From Atrichornis clamosus (taxonomy: Eukaryota; Chordata; Aves; Passeriformes; Menuridae): a DNA stretch of 64,000 bases. The notes beneath the pieces are model-generated. The model had not been told where the DNA came from. It searched no databases and saw only the letters and a program-made list of their open reading frames with translations. The stretch spans positions 124,001-188,000 of the forward strand of contig WBMZ01011894.1 in the NCBI GenBank assembly GCA_013400975.1. Reading direction: 5' to 3'. Position numbers and translations under genes: made by a program. This document shows, piece after piece, positions 25,700 to 38,437 of this stretch (position 1 is the stretch's first letter; every line of letters begins with the position of its first letter).

Positions 25700-28600
25700 G
25701 TTTGCTGTTGTGTTTTCATAGTGTTGATAATGATCTTCTTTACTGAGAAGATTCTTCATGATTGTCATTTGCTGCGCTTGCTACTACCCCTGCCACACAG
25801 CTTTCCTGCTATCACTTGCCACCATGGGCACTGACGCTGTATTTTGCATCACTTGTTTCAGTGTTGCTTGTTAATTCTCACATTTTTTATTTTTGTTTAA
25901 TGAAATGCTTAAAATTAACTTTTTTTTTTTAGATTCAGATGAGCTTTTGGGGGCTGTAGTATTGGTCTTCCAGTATTCCAGAAAGTTTTCCTTCTGAAAC
26001 AAAAAATTAGAGTGCAAATACCAAGCAAATGAAAATGATGAAAAATATCTGACTTGAAAGCGGTGGTTAAAAAGAAATACTTTTCCATGAACAATGGCTT
26101 ATGTTTTTAGAAAAAAAATGCCGTCAGTTAAGTCAGTTCCTTTTCTATATATATTGACTAACTATGCATGAACACTTTAGTTGAGAAAATGCTTACAAAA
26201 TTCCAGGTTTGGACATACGCGGTGTGCTGCCTGAGAGCTTTCGCCTCTCTAATCGTATGCACATCCACATCTGAGTTGCAAGGTCCTCTCTGCCCTCTTG
26301 ATTCTGGAGTTGAGGTTGCTTTGCACCTACAAACACCACCCACTTCCATTCCTTCTCCTTCAGGGCAGTGTTTATTTGTTGGTTGTGTCTGCTGTGGGCC
26401 GTGTGGCTGTGCTGATGCGGGTGCACCTGAGGTAGTTTTCAGCTGATGCTGAAGTCAGAACTCACTGGTATGGACCTGGTACAGGCTGGCAGCAGACAGA
26501 CAGGCTGAGAGCCCATGCCACTGGATTTCCTTTGTGTTGGTTTGTGCAGCCTTCACATCTCTAATTACAAAGTAGATGTGGTCATATGTCAGCCCGGGCA
26601 GGGTGTCTGTGTTAGATCCAATCTGCAGGATGGTGTTGGATGGTGGAATCCACTGCTGTGAGTCAGTGGGGGTTAATGCAAGCCCTCTACCCTTAGTCCT
26701 GCACAATACTTTAGTTACTGAACTACTCTTGGACACCGCTCTCTCTGTTAGCTACAGATCTATGTATCAAGAAAATGCAGCATAAAGATGTGTTACCAGT
26801 GCTCCTAAGGAGAGCAATGGCTCTTCGGTCCTGGGCTTTATGGAATCAAAGGTTGGAGTCTGAGAACAGCAAACTGTGGGACCATTTCATTCATTTTTTA
26901 GGCCAGTGTAGTGACTTTTTGCATTCAGCTTAGCATGCATGAATCTGAGTTTCCGGTGTTGAAATCCAGGAGCCTTAGGATTAAAAAACCAAATCCTATT
27001 CAACGTATTAGAGAAATATGCAAGGCAAAATAGGAGCAGCCCACGTCAAAATAAAGGTGTGTTCTCTTCCTTGCTTTGTAGACAGTGTAGGATATAAACA
27101 GCTTAGGGTCAGATGAATATCCTTTTGTGTATATTTGGTCAGTACTACATTCTGTTTAGATTTACATGTTGATTCTGCAAAGTGTAACTCAAGGCAGATT
27201 TTGGCTTTTTCTGCAGAGTAGACACAAAGATACTGTCATGGCTGTTGCTGTAAAGGTGGGCCAAAGGCTTGAATCTACATGAAAGTTGTAGTTTGAAAAT
27301 GGTAGGGTGAAACCTTCTGATTTCTCTGTGAAGCTTGTGTTGAATTCAGTATGTTCTGGACTTCACACCTTATTTTCTTGTTCTTCCCACTTACTCTCGA
27401 TGAAGGCTAAGTTTGCATGGGTAGTATTGTAGGGGTTTGTTTGGTGCCAACATACCTTCAGTAATTCATTCTCTTCTGGCCTTTGTGTCCAGAAAGGAAA
27501 GAAAAATTAGTTGTAACCTATTAATATATGTCTGTGTGAGTTTGAACTAAAACTGTTCAATAATTTTGTCTTGATGCATATATAGTGCAGAGAAGTAAGG
27601 AATGCATGCATTTGAAGGAAACACTCTTGTAAGGAGAAGGGTGCAGTTAAAGCAGCAGAGAGGCACAAAGAACACTCTGACATTGAGGGGCTTTATTGAT
27701 CTTGTACAGCCATTGAAAATTACTGAAATCCATAGGAAGCCTGTGTTTTAGGAACCTCAATTCCAAGTCCTAAGTAACAGTAAAACTTTGCAGTTGATGG
27801 AGCAGGTAGTCAGCGTAACAAGTGTTGTACTGGGAAAGCCAAATCCCTACTGTTGCAAAGTCTGTCAGCCTAGTAGAAGAAATTCCACCCTAATCTTCTA
27901 TTAGTTTATTCATAAATATGCTTCACTGAAAGTAGCTTCTGAGGTTTAGAGAATTTGCTTAAGCTATAATGTTAAATGTTAATAAGTGAAAACATATTCA
28001 TTCTTCTGCAGCTATTATCACCGCCTTGCATAATGAACTCTATCAAAAAATTAAGGCAGGTACTGTAAATGGTGACGATGCCTTTGTTAAACAATAGTGC
28101 ATCCATTTGGCCAGATGTTCTTGGGATCAGTTTTGATCTGGTTGCCTGCACTTGTAAGTCTTTACAGAGCATGTTGCTGAACATCTGTACTTGAGAATGC
28201 CGGAGCCACCACATTGTAGCAGCACCTGGATGATGTGAATGGCTCTAGCCGGGATTTCTTTTTTTTTTTTAAGAAGTTATTTATTAAGATGACGTACCAT
28301 GCATGATGACATGACACACAGAGGTAAATGCAGATGAACATCTTAAGCTTTGTAGCCTAATATTAAAATATCAAGTTAATCAGTTCGGGGCGTATGCATG
28401 GGTGATGTGATAACTGAGCACTAAGTTCATGGTCAACCTAAGAGGATGAGCATGACAGTTGGTACTACCTCTATCAATCTGCAAATGAAACCGGTAAAGA
28501 ACTTTTGTGTTGAAGTCAAGTGCATGGAATGAAGAGCAAAAACATGAAAATAAGAAGTCTGTGATAAAGTGGGAATTACTGAGAAGTCTTGCAGATACTT

Positions 28601-31600
28601 TAGATGCTTTGTGATCTGGTTTTTCCTTTGGCTCCTTTAATGACATGCATGAATTTTTATTGACTGAATTTCTATTGATTTTTTTCATATACTTCATAGA
28701 CTTCCTGTATTTGGTACAGACATCCTATATTGATATATTTACTACTGTTACATCCATTTGCGTGGAAGAGGAAAGGAAAAAAGCGATGACTCTTCTACTG
28801 TCAGAAAATATGGAGAAGCCATGTACCACAAGAAAAGAAAAAAAGATTAGCTCTTCATAGAAATTTGCTTTAAATTTCTCTGCACAAAGGTGGCCTTATA
28901 AAAAGCTCTATTTGAATCTTCCAAGGAAAAGAACAATCATATAAAAATGTTTCAGATCTGTTTGTAGAAGAAATATAGCAGCTTAACTTGTTTTGTTGGT
29001 GGGAGTGTATAACAAGTGTCACAGGACTATTGTGGTGGAAGTAAATACCTCTGAGTTATTGCGTTCATATTGAAGATTGTGTCATTTTTCTTTCCCTGTT
29101 TTCTTCCCATAACATGTGCAAGAGATGCTCCCATATTATCAGGGCTAGCCCTATTCCTGTTTTAGCTGTGCTCTGATCAGCTCCTCTCTAAGGTGGAATT
29201 TACACCCCAGTGCAGTCACATCAATAGAGAGCTTGACCTCCAGTGTGTCTCTTGTCACCTGTTTAAGATACAAAGTCACAGTGGTGTTACACAGGGTCAG
29301 GGATGAAAGTGTAACATTCCACCTAATAAAAGCCATACCAGGTCACAGATTTTCAATCAGGAGCTATTTTAGGTCTCTTAGGAGAGCAGCCAACCATAGC
29401 AACTAAAAGTATGCCAGAGGAACAGCTTATATCAAGGAATCTTTGGTGTATGTTTGTTAAAGCAAGCAGGATAAATATTTTTAAGTGCAGTGCAATTGTC
29501 TTTAGGGGAAAGTGCAAAGCTGCGAAGGATTCCAGACCATATGGGAAGAAGCAGAGTAGGAAACAGCCATCTGCAGTGGGAACAGCCTGTGTAATTCAAA
29601 ATAAGAAATAGGGCAAAGTGAGGCAGGAAGGGTGAGAGTAGATGTAGAAGTCCTTTTTCATGCACTGCCTTCGAGGGTATGTTGTAGACATAAGCAAGCT
29701 ACAGGACCGGGATCTAATAGAGGAGCCTCAGAGTTCCAGGTCTGCTTGGATTCAGCTCCTCAGGAAAGGAGCAGTGTGTGCTCGGGCAGTGGCTGGCAGC
29801 AGGGCGTCCTGCCCAGGCAGCGGGGAGCTTTGCAACAGACAGAAGGTAAAACTGATGTACACAGAAAGAATTACAGAAAATAGAAAACTGGTTTAAAGGC
29901 TGTCATATCTGGCTCATGGCCTTGCTAATGGGATGGTAAAGAGGAACTTGGAACAGAAACACAGTGAGGAAATGAAGAACAGGTGCTTGCCAGTCCATCT
30001 GACAACTCCTCCTGCACTCCAGAGTTAAGAGCACCTAAGAAAGTTATTATTAGGATATGGCTGAAACTATCTTCTTGAAGTGTCTATTTAATAAATTCAC
30101 TGAAGTGATAAATGCAAGTGAATTTTCCGTAAATGAAAAGATTTTTAGCAGTGACACTAAGAGATGAGACTAAGGAGCTGGATCAAGGACTGAGAATTTC
30201 TTGTTTTCTGAGGCAATTATAAAAGATCCAAAGGGCCTGCCAAGTGGGAATAAGCCATAACTGCCTCGAACACTTGTTTTCCTGCAACGGGGAGAATTGA
30301 GCAGACAAAACTCTTAAAGTATGTCTGCCAAAAGCCAAAGGTAACAGAGACACCCCTAACAGTACCTCAAGTACGTAATACTGTTCCCTATGTTGTAATG
30401 AAAACAATCATTTTCCATAGTAACTGCAGCAACATGTTGCATGTGTCTCCACTCAAACAGAGTGAAATGGAAGAATGGAAGTGGGAATAAAGTGTTTCCC
30501 AACAGCAGCCAGATTTTCCAGCTTAATTCTTGTAACATTTCCATGAAACAAGTGCTTTTTGTTGGGCTTCTCAGTTTGATTCCATCATGGGAGGAGCTTA
30601 AGGGCAGATGAGAATATTCTGTTCCCTTTTGAGATGTAGGAATTTGCAGCTACAGAGAGAAAAGAAAAGAAACTTGTAAAGGTCCAGCTGAGAAAGTTCT
30701 CAAACATGCTCTGGAGAGGATTTGTGACTGTGTCAGTCCACAGCTACATCTTCTCTCTGTTTGATCCGAATCTTTACGTTTTTTGGTGGAACATATTCAA
30801 AGCCTTTTATTTCTCTAACTCTCCCTGAATATAGTGACTTCATTTTCACAAATGAAGTCAGAGAAAGCCTGCTGTATGATTCATGACCAGTCTTCAGCAT
30901 TATACAGACAGTTCCAATAGCTTTCCTGGCTATGAAATTAAAGGTGGAAAGTCTCTGGGGTCAGTTGAAGGGTTCTTTCAGAAAACGTATGCTGAGAGAT
31001 AAGATAGGTTCAGTAGCCTTTTTGTGTTCACTCCAATATTTCCTAAGAAATAGTGAGCCAGGCTGTCAAGCCTTATTTCTCTTCAGGTGTGCCTGAAGGT
31101 CCTTTAGTCCAACATCACAAGCTGATGAGGTAAGGACTGTTTACCAGGGTTTAATTTTAAGTGACTTTGAAGTATCCCACTGCTCTGGTGTCATCAGAGT
31201 CATCTGCTGACACGTGGCTTTGTGATGGGATTTGGTTCTTTGCAGCCTTTCTTAGGGAGCAAAAATTGTTCATGGTTTCTCAATTGCAAGTGGGGTATGA
31301 TTGACTACCTTTGTGTGTCTGCTGTGTGCCAAGTTCAGGAGTAATTGTCACAATAGCCAGGGTGACTTTTGATCAAAGAGTGTTTTTCAAGTGCATCAGG
31401 TTTTCAGGATCCCCACATTTTGGTTAACAGTAAGTTATTTTGTCTTCTATGACAAAACTCCCCTCAGGGCATCAGTGTGTGTTTAGTCCTGATGGAAGTG
31501 TTGGCAAATCTTCTAAAATGTAACAGCACTCACTGTGTAGGGGTGAGAGTGTTCTCATGAGTTTCAGTTTGCAGGACATTGTCGTTAGACATCACGACTT

Positions 31601-32202
31601 TTGCAGTATGGGGAACCATGACATTTCAACCAACAGTTTTGACTTTCCTGCTGCATCTTGATTGTGCTGCAGATGTAGGGAGCAGCTCCAAGCAAAGGAT
31701 TTCAGGCCCTTCTACTTAGAAGGACTGAATCCAGTTCTGATGATTTCATTCCTCGTGGAAATCCACTGATTGAACACCTGGGAAGTGATAACGTGCGTGC
31801 TGCGCTCCTCACAACAGTTTTGTCTGCTGAACTGCTGGCCCCTACAGGGGTTTGTGAACTAACGTTTTGCTAAACTGACCAGCAGAACTGTCCTGGGTGG
31901 TCCTTTGTATGGCTCCTACAGTGTCTCTGGCAGGTGTTTGATTTTGTTCATTATTGTTGTCAGTCTAGTCTTTTACATTGTGTGATTTAGAAAACCTCTT
32001 CCCCTCTCACAGCACTCCTTCCCCTACCAAAAAAAAAAGTCCACTTGCCTCACAAGATTGTGAAATTTGCCAGAATGCTTGCATTTGTGTTGACGTTTTT
32101 CCTAAACTCAGTTATTTTTGAGATGTGTGCAGATTTCTTCACTTAAAATTACCAATGTTAATGGCTTCAGGTTGCTCTCAAAAGTTACCTTTTGTTTTTC
32201 AG
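25700..32202 (+). other. ABLIM1: ABLIM1 intron, 6.5 kb
   Basis: A phase-0 intron ending in TTTTGTTTTTCAG. Apart from the TGCATG at 26165-26170 and several poly-T runs (for example near 28257) I see no gene. A slightly GC-richer stretch at about 29.65-29.84 kb has open frames but no splice or domain support. Confidence 0.75.
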
Positions 32203-32280
32203 CCTACAAGAACATCATCAGAAAGCATTTATTCCAGACCAGGTTCCAGTATACCTGGTTCTCCAGGCCACACTATCTAT
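32203..32280 (+). CDS. ABLIM1: ABLIM1 linker exon (PTRTSSESIYSRPG)
   Basis: A 78-nt exon (0-0, 26 codons) encodes PTRTSSESIYSRPGSSIPGS followed by PGHTIY. The acceptor is TTTTTCAG and the donor TAT|GTAAGT is a consensus match. The peptide is the same as mammalian ABLIM1 in my recollection. It is Ser/Thr/Pro rich, without predicted fold, and contains basic-directed Ser sites of the kind phosphorylated in this linker. The next exon starts with the conserved AKVDNEILDY block. Confidence 0.95.
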
Positions 32281-34370
32281 GTAAGTATTCCTTCTGATGA
32301 ATAAGCTGCTGAGCTTTTGCTTGAACATGAACTACTCATGCTGAAAAAAATCACTTTTATGCTGATGCTTCATTTTTAGTGCTTAAATTGTTAAAACTTT
32401 CGCCACGTAGCTTTTATAACTACAGGATTCCAGAGCAGGATAGGCCTTTTCGAGGTCACATTTCCCTTGGAGACATACAGTAAATCTTTTGATGTCGTTT
32501 GGTGGTGTGAAGAAGGACAGAGGGCAGACGGGTCATTTGACTTCGTAAGGATTATGTGAGGAGATCTGTGCACTTTGATAACACAATTTTTGAGAGATCT
32601 GCTTGGGGAACGTGGGGAGCAGGGTCAGCTACACTGAAAGAAGCCTGGCTGATCCAACACCTTCTGTTTCAGAAGTCAGATGTTCTGGTTGTGAAAGGAA
32701 AGATGTTTTTAATTTAAGAACAAAAATTTTATTAAGCATAATGCTGAATCACTGATTTTATAGGTAACCTTGAGATTATGTAGGTGAAAATAGAGTGTAA
32801 GACACAGAAATTTATCAGTTGCATATATAATAATGCAGAAAAATGGCCAAAATTACAAAATTACTCAAGTCCTGAGTTAAATTCTAGTTCTTCTATGCAT
32901 TTCAACATCCACAAAAATTAGCTGGTATATGAAAAGTGTTGACACTGCAGATATCAAAAGACAGAGCATGTCCTGGAGAACTGCCATTCTGTGGGTATTA
33001 TCAACTTCATAAACTGTAGCTTATTAAATTTAATTGCTACTCAAAATCACAGTCTGTAGGGCAGCATGGTGGCCTAGACTGGAGTATACAAAAATATCTG
33101 TAGTAATTTATAGTGGGTTAGGAGAATCCAGGCATATTTGCAGCTCATTAACAGACTGATAAAAACACTACAGAAGTAGCATATATTAATATACCTACAT
33201 TTTTTAAGGGTTAAACTAGCTTAAGGTATTGTGTTATATCTGGTAATTAAAAGCTTAAAAGATTTCAGGCTATTTTTAGACATTCACTGTCCTAACTAGT
33301 TCAAACCTTGCTTCTCTAGCAAAAAAATGTTTTGTATTGTTTCTAGTTTAAGGCATTGCTTAAAAACCACCAGGAGTATTGGTTGTCAGAGTTTGGGAAG
33401 GCAAATGCATGTTAATCTGAAATTACTAGGTGCTAGTACTCAGAAAGGACAGAACTGAATGGGAGTTTCCTTATGCAATCTACTATGAAGAAGTAAAATA
33501 TCTAGTGGAAGTGTTGAAAAACAATTTGAATATCCTCTTTCAGTTACAATCATCAATGTATTTCTGTAAGGTAGGTAAAAACTTATGATGATGCTTTTTA
33601 AAGTCTTTCTGTAAATAAGAAAAGATATTGGTTATCTAAACTAAATGTAAGGCCTCTTTCTAGCACCCTCTAATGGGTGCAGCTGACTTTGGAATTTATT
33701 TCCTAATTCCACTTTTTAATTAGTCAAGATCTCATTGCAGTCTTAGTGGAAAAAACAGTCAATGCTTGTACCATGTAGTCAGCAATCAGTGGATGCCTTA
33801 GTCAGAAGCTTGGGTGTAGGATGAGTGATGAATGCAATGCAATAATTTTGTTTGGGAGTTTGGATACCCAGTCCTGACAGTCCTCCTTGTGTTTTTATTT
33901 CCTTCTAGTGAGTTCTGTTTCCTCTTGTGTTCACAGTTATAAGTTGAATATCTGTCTGTGGTCTTCGGCATGGAATCCTTTTGTAATCTCTGTAATCTGC
34001 AAACAAAATGATGTTATCACACATTTTACATATGGGAAAACAAGAGCAGAAAGGTGAAAATACTTGCCTGAGGCCACAAAACGAGCCATTTGCAGAGTTG
34101 AAGTTTCCAGCTCACTACTGGGAATAAGAAACTTTTGTATATAGATCTATATATGCCATGTCTTCCCAAAGAGAAGAGAAAACACTGTGAGCTGCTGCAG
34201 AGGAGGCCTGCTGGAGAAGAACAAGAAGCATGCACTTCACATGTAGGGTGCCAAAAAGGGGTTTCCATAGCAACAGTGTGACAACAAATACACAAAATCA
34301 TAACTTGTGTAAAACAGAAATTGCCAGTGCATTTGTGTAAGTTAATTTATCTTCTGTCTTTGACCTTTAG
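32281..34370 (+). other. ABLIM1: ABLIM1 intron with a MIR-like element
   Basis: A 2.1-kb phase-0 intron, GTAAGT to TGACCTTTAG. An antisense MIR-like fragment sits near 34.02-34.11 kb. The remainder is AT-rich without visible genes. Confidence 0.75.
34018..34115 (-). mobile_element. MIR-like SINE fragment
   Basis: ACATTTTACATATGGGAAAA, then AGCAGAAAGGTGAAAATACT and TGCCTGAGGCCACAAAACGA follow the antisense MIR consensus (ATTTTACAGATGAGGAAACT, then AGAGAGGTTAAGTGACT, then TGCCCAAGGTCACACAGC). It is one of the best MIR-type matches in the window. Confidence 0.65.
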
Positions 34371-34526
34371 GCAAAAGTAGACAATGAAATCCTTGATTAC
34401 AAGGATTTAGCAGCCATTCCCAAAGTCAAGGCCATTTATGACATTGAGCGTCCAGACCTAATTACTTATGAGCCATTCTACACTTCCGCCTACGAGGACA
34501 GACAGGAGAGACAGAGTCTTGGAGAG
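34371..34526 (+). CDS. ABLIM1: ABLIM1 conserved linker exon (AKVDNEILDYK)
   Basis: A 156-nt exon (0-0, 52 codons) begins AKVDNEILDYKDLAAIPKVK, continues AIYDIERPDLITYEPFY, and ends RQERQSLGE. The acceptor is GACCTTTAG and the donor GAG|GTAATG. This is the most conserved part of the ABLIM linker. The version with IPKVKAIYDIERPDLITYEP identifies ABLIM1 against ABLIM3 (LPKVKSIYDVQRPDLISYEP) and ABLIM2 (LPKSKAIYDIDRPDMISYSP). The tyrosines here are plausible phosphorylation sites. Small bird-specific changes are visible near the end (SAYEDR where I recall SGYDDK). Confidence 0.97.
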
Positions 34527-36029
34527 GTAATGACCCAACCAGCACCTCATTCCGCTTTATCCAGAGCCTGCTTCGCTTCTCACGGACACTCCTGGGGATT
34601 GTTGCTGCTGCTGTTCACAGTGCTTTGTGTCTGTCTGCTCTGGGGTTCATGGGAACAGTCATGATGCTGCCTCGTGTGTGGAACTGCACCATTAGACACC
34701 TACATGAACACAAGCAGAGGATGGCAGGGGGGAGGCTTGCAGGCTGTCTGTGTGCATCCTCATAACTGCCGTGGATATCCTCATCCTTGGGAACGGCAAG
34801 GTCCAGAACGTGAGGCCAAAGCTGTAGTGCTGTGGAGCACCAATATCCACAACAGAATAGGAGGAATACCATGGTATTCTATGGACTAAGAGTAGTAGGA
34901 TACTTTATCTCACACATGCTGAAGGGAAGTATATATCACCGGAGAGCACTTCGCCAGACATACCAGATAAAATCTGAACTGTGTCAGGATGAAGTGCTCT
35001 TCCACCTGGGAAAGCAGGTTAGTTATGTTACAGAAATACCTTCCTCACATTTTAACCTGCTGACATTTACTAAGGATTCATATATCATGCAACAGTAAGA
35101 AAAAGCTATCTCACTTTTTCTCTCGAATTTGTATATAAAGGTATCTTTCAGGTTGTAGGGTCCACAGTTTCCTCAGGTGAATTTCCCTAGCTGCGATTGC
35201 TGTTTACAAGATTCCAGTGCAGACTGTAAAGCAGGTTTTGTCATGTCCTACCATCTGTCTGTGAATCAGACTTCCTGAATGCAAATCTAAATGGATGTGG
35301 AAATGGATTTACCTCTTTGCAATGTCAGTGACCTTACTGACTGTAACTGAATTTAGCATGAAAATAAATTGAGGAAAAAAGAATTACAGTAAATTTTTCA
35401 GGCACCAGTGGTCTGCAGATGTCCAGATCAGTGTGACTGGTAATCTGCTTTATTATCAAAGTGTTCTGCCTGCCAGCAGGTCAGAGCTGCCTCAGTTTTT
35501 CTCCATTGTTCTTCAGTGTTTTATAGAGTTAGGTTTTTTTGCATGAGTTGGAAATTCAGTTCAGGAATAAAATAAAGGGATTAACAGGTCAGAACATTAC
35601 AGAATTTCTCCCTTCCAATTTATGTTGGTGGTGAACCCAGCTGGCATCTGGTTCCAAACCACTGTGAGATGCATTCGTGACCCCTGACCAGTTCCAGCAG
35701 GCCTGACCTATTCCACAAAACCTGCTACAAACACAAGTCTCTTGTTAGTCACAGAGGGGGAGCTGATCTCACCAGAGAAGGTGAACTGTTTGTTAATCCT
35801 TCAAGGGAAGTTTCTTACTGACAAAGCAGTATGTTGGAAGCTGATAAGGCAATGTGGTGTAAGTTGTCTGCTTTTATGCTTGTTCTGGGAATGAGCAAAA
35901 GCCTTTGGGGTTTTCTTATACCATATTTTCATTAGCTTTAAATTCAGTTAATTTCTAGTGACTACAGAAATTTGTTCTGAAAAAAGGGGCTCTCACCCTC
36001 TTTTAAGAAGATCTTGGTTTTTCACCCAA

Positions 36030-36115
36030 TGCTACTGCTGACTGCTGTCACCTTGGGCAAGTTACCTCACCTCTTTGTATCTGTTTCTCCTCCCTTCCCT
36101 TGCCCTAATGAGAAC
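36030..36115 (+). mobile_element. MIR-like SINE fragment
   Basis: GACTGCTGTCACCTTGGGCA, then AGTTACCTCACCTCTTTGTA and TCTGTTTCTCC match the sense MIR core (GCTGTGTGACCTTGGGCAAG, TTACTTAACCTCTCTGTGCC, TCAGTTTCCTC). It lies about 0.4 kb upstream of the CpG island. Confidence 0.65.
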
Positions 36116-36539
36116 ACAAACCCATTGGGGTGGAATGATCCCTTACCTTGTGTTCGTGTTGTGGTAATCGAGTGACAACAATCTTAATGCAATATAACCA
36201 GTCCCCACCATCTTTGAAAAGCACAGAAGGTGACACGTTTAGTCTTGCAAACAGTGATTTATCCAGCATTCTCTTTGCTAAGGGTGTGCATGTGGCGGTG
36301 TTAAGTAAAAGGGAACCTGAGTTTATGCTTGCACACTAGAAATGCCCCTCACCGTGATTTAAAAAGGAAAAGAAATACAAAATATCACCAGCCTCAGCGA
36401 AAAAAGATTTCTGGGCGTACAAGGGAGACGTGCAAGAGGCACCAAAATCAATCCAGAGGTGGACACAAGCCTTAAAATTATAGGGGATGGGCTACAAGAA
36501 AGGATATACTTCAGCCACAGGAGGTGAGAAAACGCAGCA

Positions 36540-36800
36540 TGAGAGCGAGAGAGCACAGCGTGAGGCCGCGTTCGTGGCTGCGCTGGAGGGCAGGGCGTGC
36601 ACCGCGCCCCCGCCCCTGCCCGCGCCCCCGCCCGCGCTCCCGCGCTCGGGTCGGTCCCGGCGCTGCGGCCGCGCGCTCTCCCGGCGCCCTCTGGCGGGCA
36701 GCGCGGGCAGCGCGGGTTGGCGCCGCCCGTCCACCAGCTCCGGAAATACAACTGAGGTTGCAAATTAATTGTCTGCCCTCGAGGCTGACCCGAGACAGAG
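36540..36800. promoter_or_regulatory. Compact intronic CpG island, candidate internal promoter
   Basis: About 260 bp of very CpG-dense, GC-rich sequence stands out sharply from an AT-rich intron. Two GC boxes (CCCCGCCC, Sp1-type) lie at 36608-36615 and 36626-36633, a GCGGCCGC site sits near 36665, and a CTCF-type motif at 36684-36697. There is no TATA box. CpG islands of this form usually mark unmethylated promoters, often bidirectional. It lies between the exons at 34371 and 39152, so transcription from it on the + strand would yield an ABLIM1 form without LIM domains. It could equally drive an antisense non-coding RNA or be an orphan island. No convincing phase-0 first-exon donor was found next to an ATG. 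Confidence 0.75.
36684..36697 (-). promoter_or_regulatory. CTCF-type binding motif
   Basis: GCGCCCTCTGGCGG on the + strand fits the reverse complement of the CTCF core (GCGCCMYCTRGTGG) at nearly every position, the one clear difference being C for T near the 3' end. It lies inside the CpG island. Occupancy cannot be judged from sequence. Confidence 0.6.
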
Positions 36801-38437
36801 CGATAATGTTTCCAGAAACTGTCAGGTGTTCAGGTTCTTCGGGGGCTGTCACTTCTGCCCTGTGAGCAGCAACCTGGTGACCACAGAACTGTCAGCTCTT
36901 CTGTGGCTTTTGCTGTGTATACATTGAGAAGCAGCACTTTATGTCCTTTATTTCAAGTATTCTGTTTGTTGAAAGCACTGAATGTTCGTAACAGCTTTCA
37001 GTAAACAAGCTGACGTAAAATGAAAAAAGGATTTTTCTAATGTGATAGATGCTTCAGAATGGAGCAGGGATCCCACCTGGTAGTTCAGTTAAAAGACAGC
37101 TAAAATGGCATCACTGTGAAATGCTGGAACTTGTGTTACAGAATAACACCTGTAAAAGTTTGCAGAAACTTCGCAGAGCAAAAATTACCTGTGCAACTTC
37201 AGGTATTAGAGAAGACCCTCAGATCTTAAAGCAGTAGAGAACTGAGCCTGTTGCTGTAGAAGTTTTTATGTAAGTTTGGTCAGAACGAGCCATATTCCTC
37301 TTCCCTATGTGTAGGCATCGCTGGCTTGCTTTTCTGGAATGGAGCTGCTTTTCTCAGTCGACTGCACAGTGTGTTTCAAACTGACTGTGGTGCAGACTTC
37401 TGCAATAGACCAAGTTTTAAAAGACCTCATAAACCCTGGAGAACCAAATGTTCCTTGGCACCCCCAGAGTCTGAGATATGACAGTTCACCTGCACTTGAT
37501 AAAATAGTAATTTGGCTGCAGAGTGTAGTTCCATTTCCCAAAAAGCAAGATGATGTCTGGTAGTCATGGAGTAAAAAGACATCAAAGGAAAAATACCTAG
37601 ATTCAGCACGCTGCTTTCTGGGCTGCCTTCCCAGTCTTAGATTCCTGTGACTACCTTTTAACTCAGCATCCAGGTAACCCCAGCAGATGATGAAAATTCA
37701 TTTATTTAGAGTAACACATGAATTACTAGTAGATAAAGGTGGGAATGCACCTCACAGCATGTGCTTTTTGCATTCATATTGAAAGTTTTAGATTAGCTCT
37801 CAGTTTTTGTGGAGAATGTTGTTCCAAAGCACTGTGTGTGGTACGTTTCATGTGGAGCAAAGTTTTTGTAGCTGATGCTGTTAGATTATAGGCATTAAGA
37901 AAATAAGAATGTAAAAGACATTCAAGGCTTTGATGGAAAATAGAAAAAACAGTCTTTAAAAGATTCGTGGTAACTTGCTGAAAAGGAGATGTTCTGTATG
38001 TAATAAAAAATATCACTGCTTTGTTTGGATACTTTGCATTCCCAGTGTCACCAGCTCCATGAGAGTTAATGTCTCTCAATGCAAAAGGTATAGCTGGATA
38101 TTTATTACCAGAAACTCTGCATACATTTCACACTCCTGCTGTTGTACATTAGTGTAGTAGTTAGACCAGAATCAGCAGCTTTGCTTCTGAGACATTATCT
38201 TAATAGCTGCATCATTCTATAATAATTGTGGTCTTATTTAAAAGCATAATCTCTTGCCTTGTTTATTATGACAAATAATATTGAAATTTTGTGCACAAAG
38301 AAAATAATTAAATCCTGATCTTCCAGCTTCAAATTGTCTGGTGATTAAAGGGCACATAACTAACTGGTAATTACACATAGCCTTTATTCCTGCTTGTACC
38401 ATCAACATATGCATAATCATATGTTTCCTCTAAAGGT

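Noticed and set aside
36359..36865. Long Arg/Pro/Ala-rich open frames on both strands of the CpG island
   Set aside because: Open frames in several overlapping registers on both strands are expected from CpG-rich, stop-poor composition. There are no domains or splice context.
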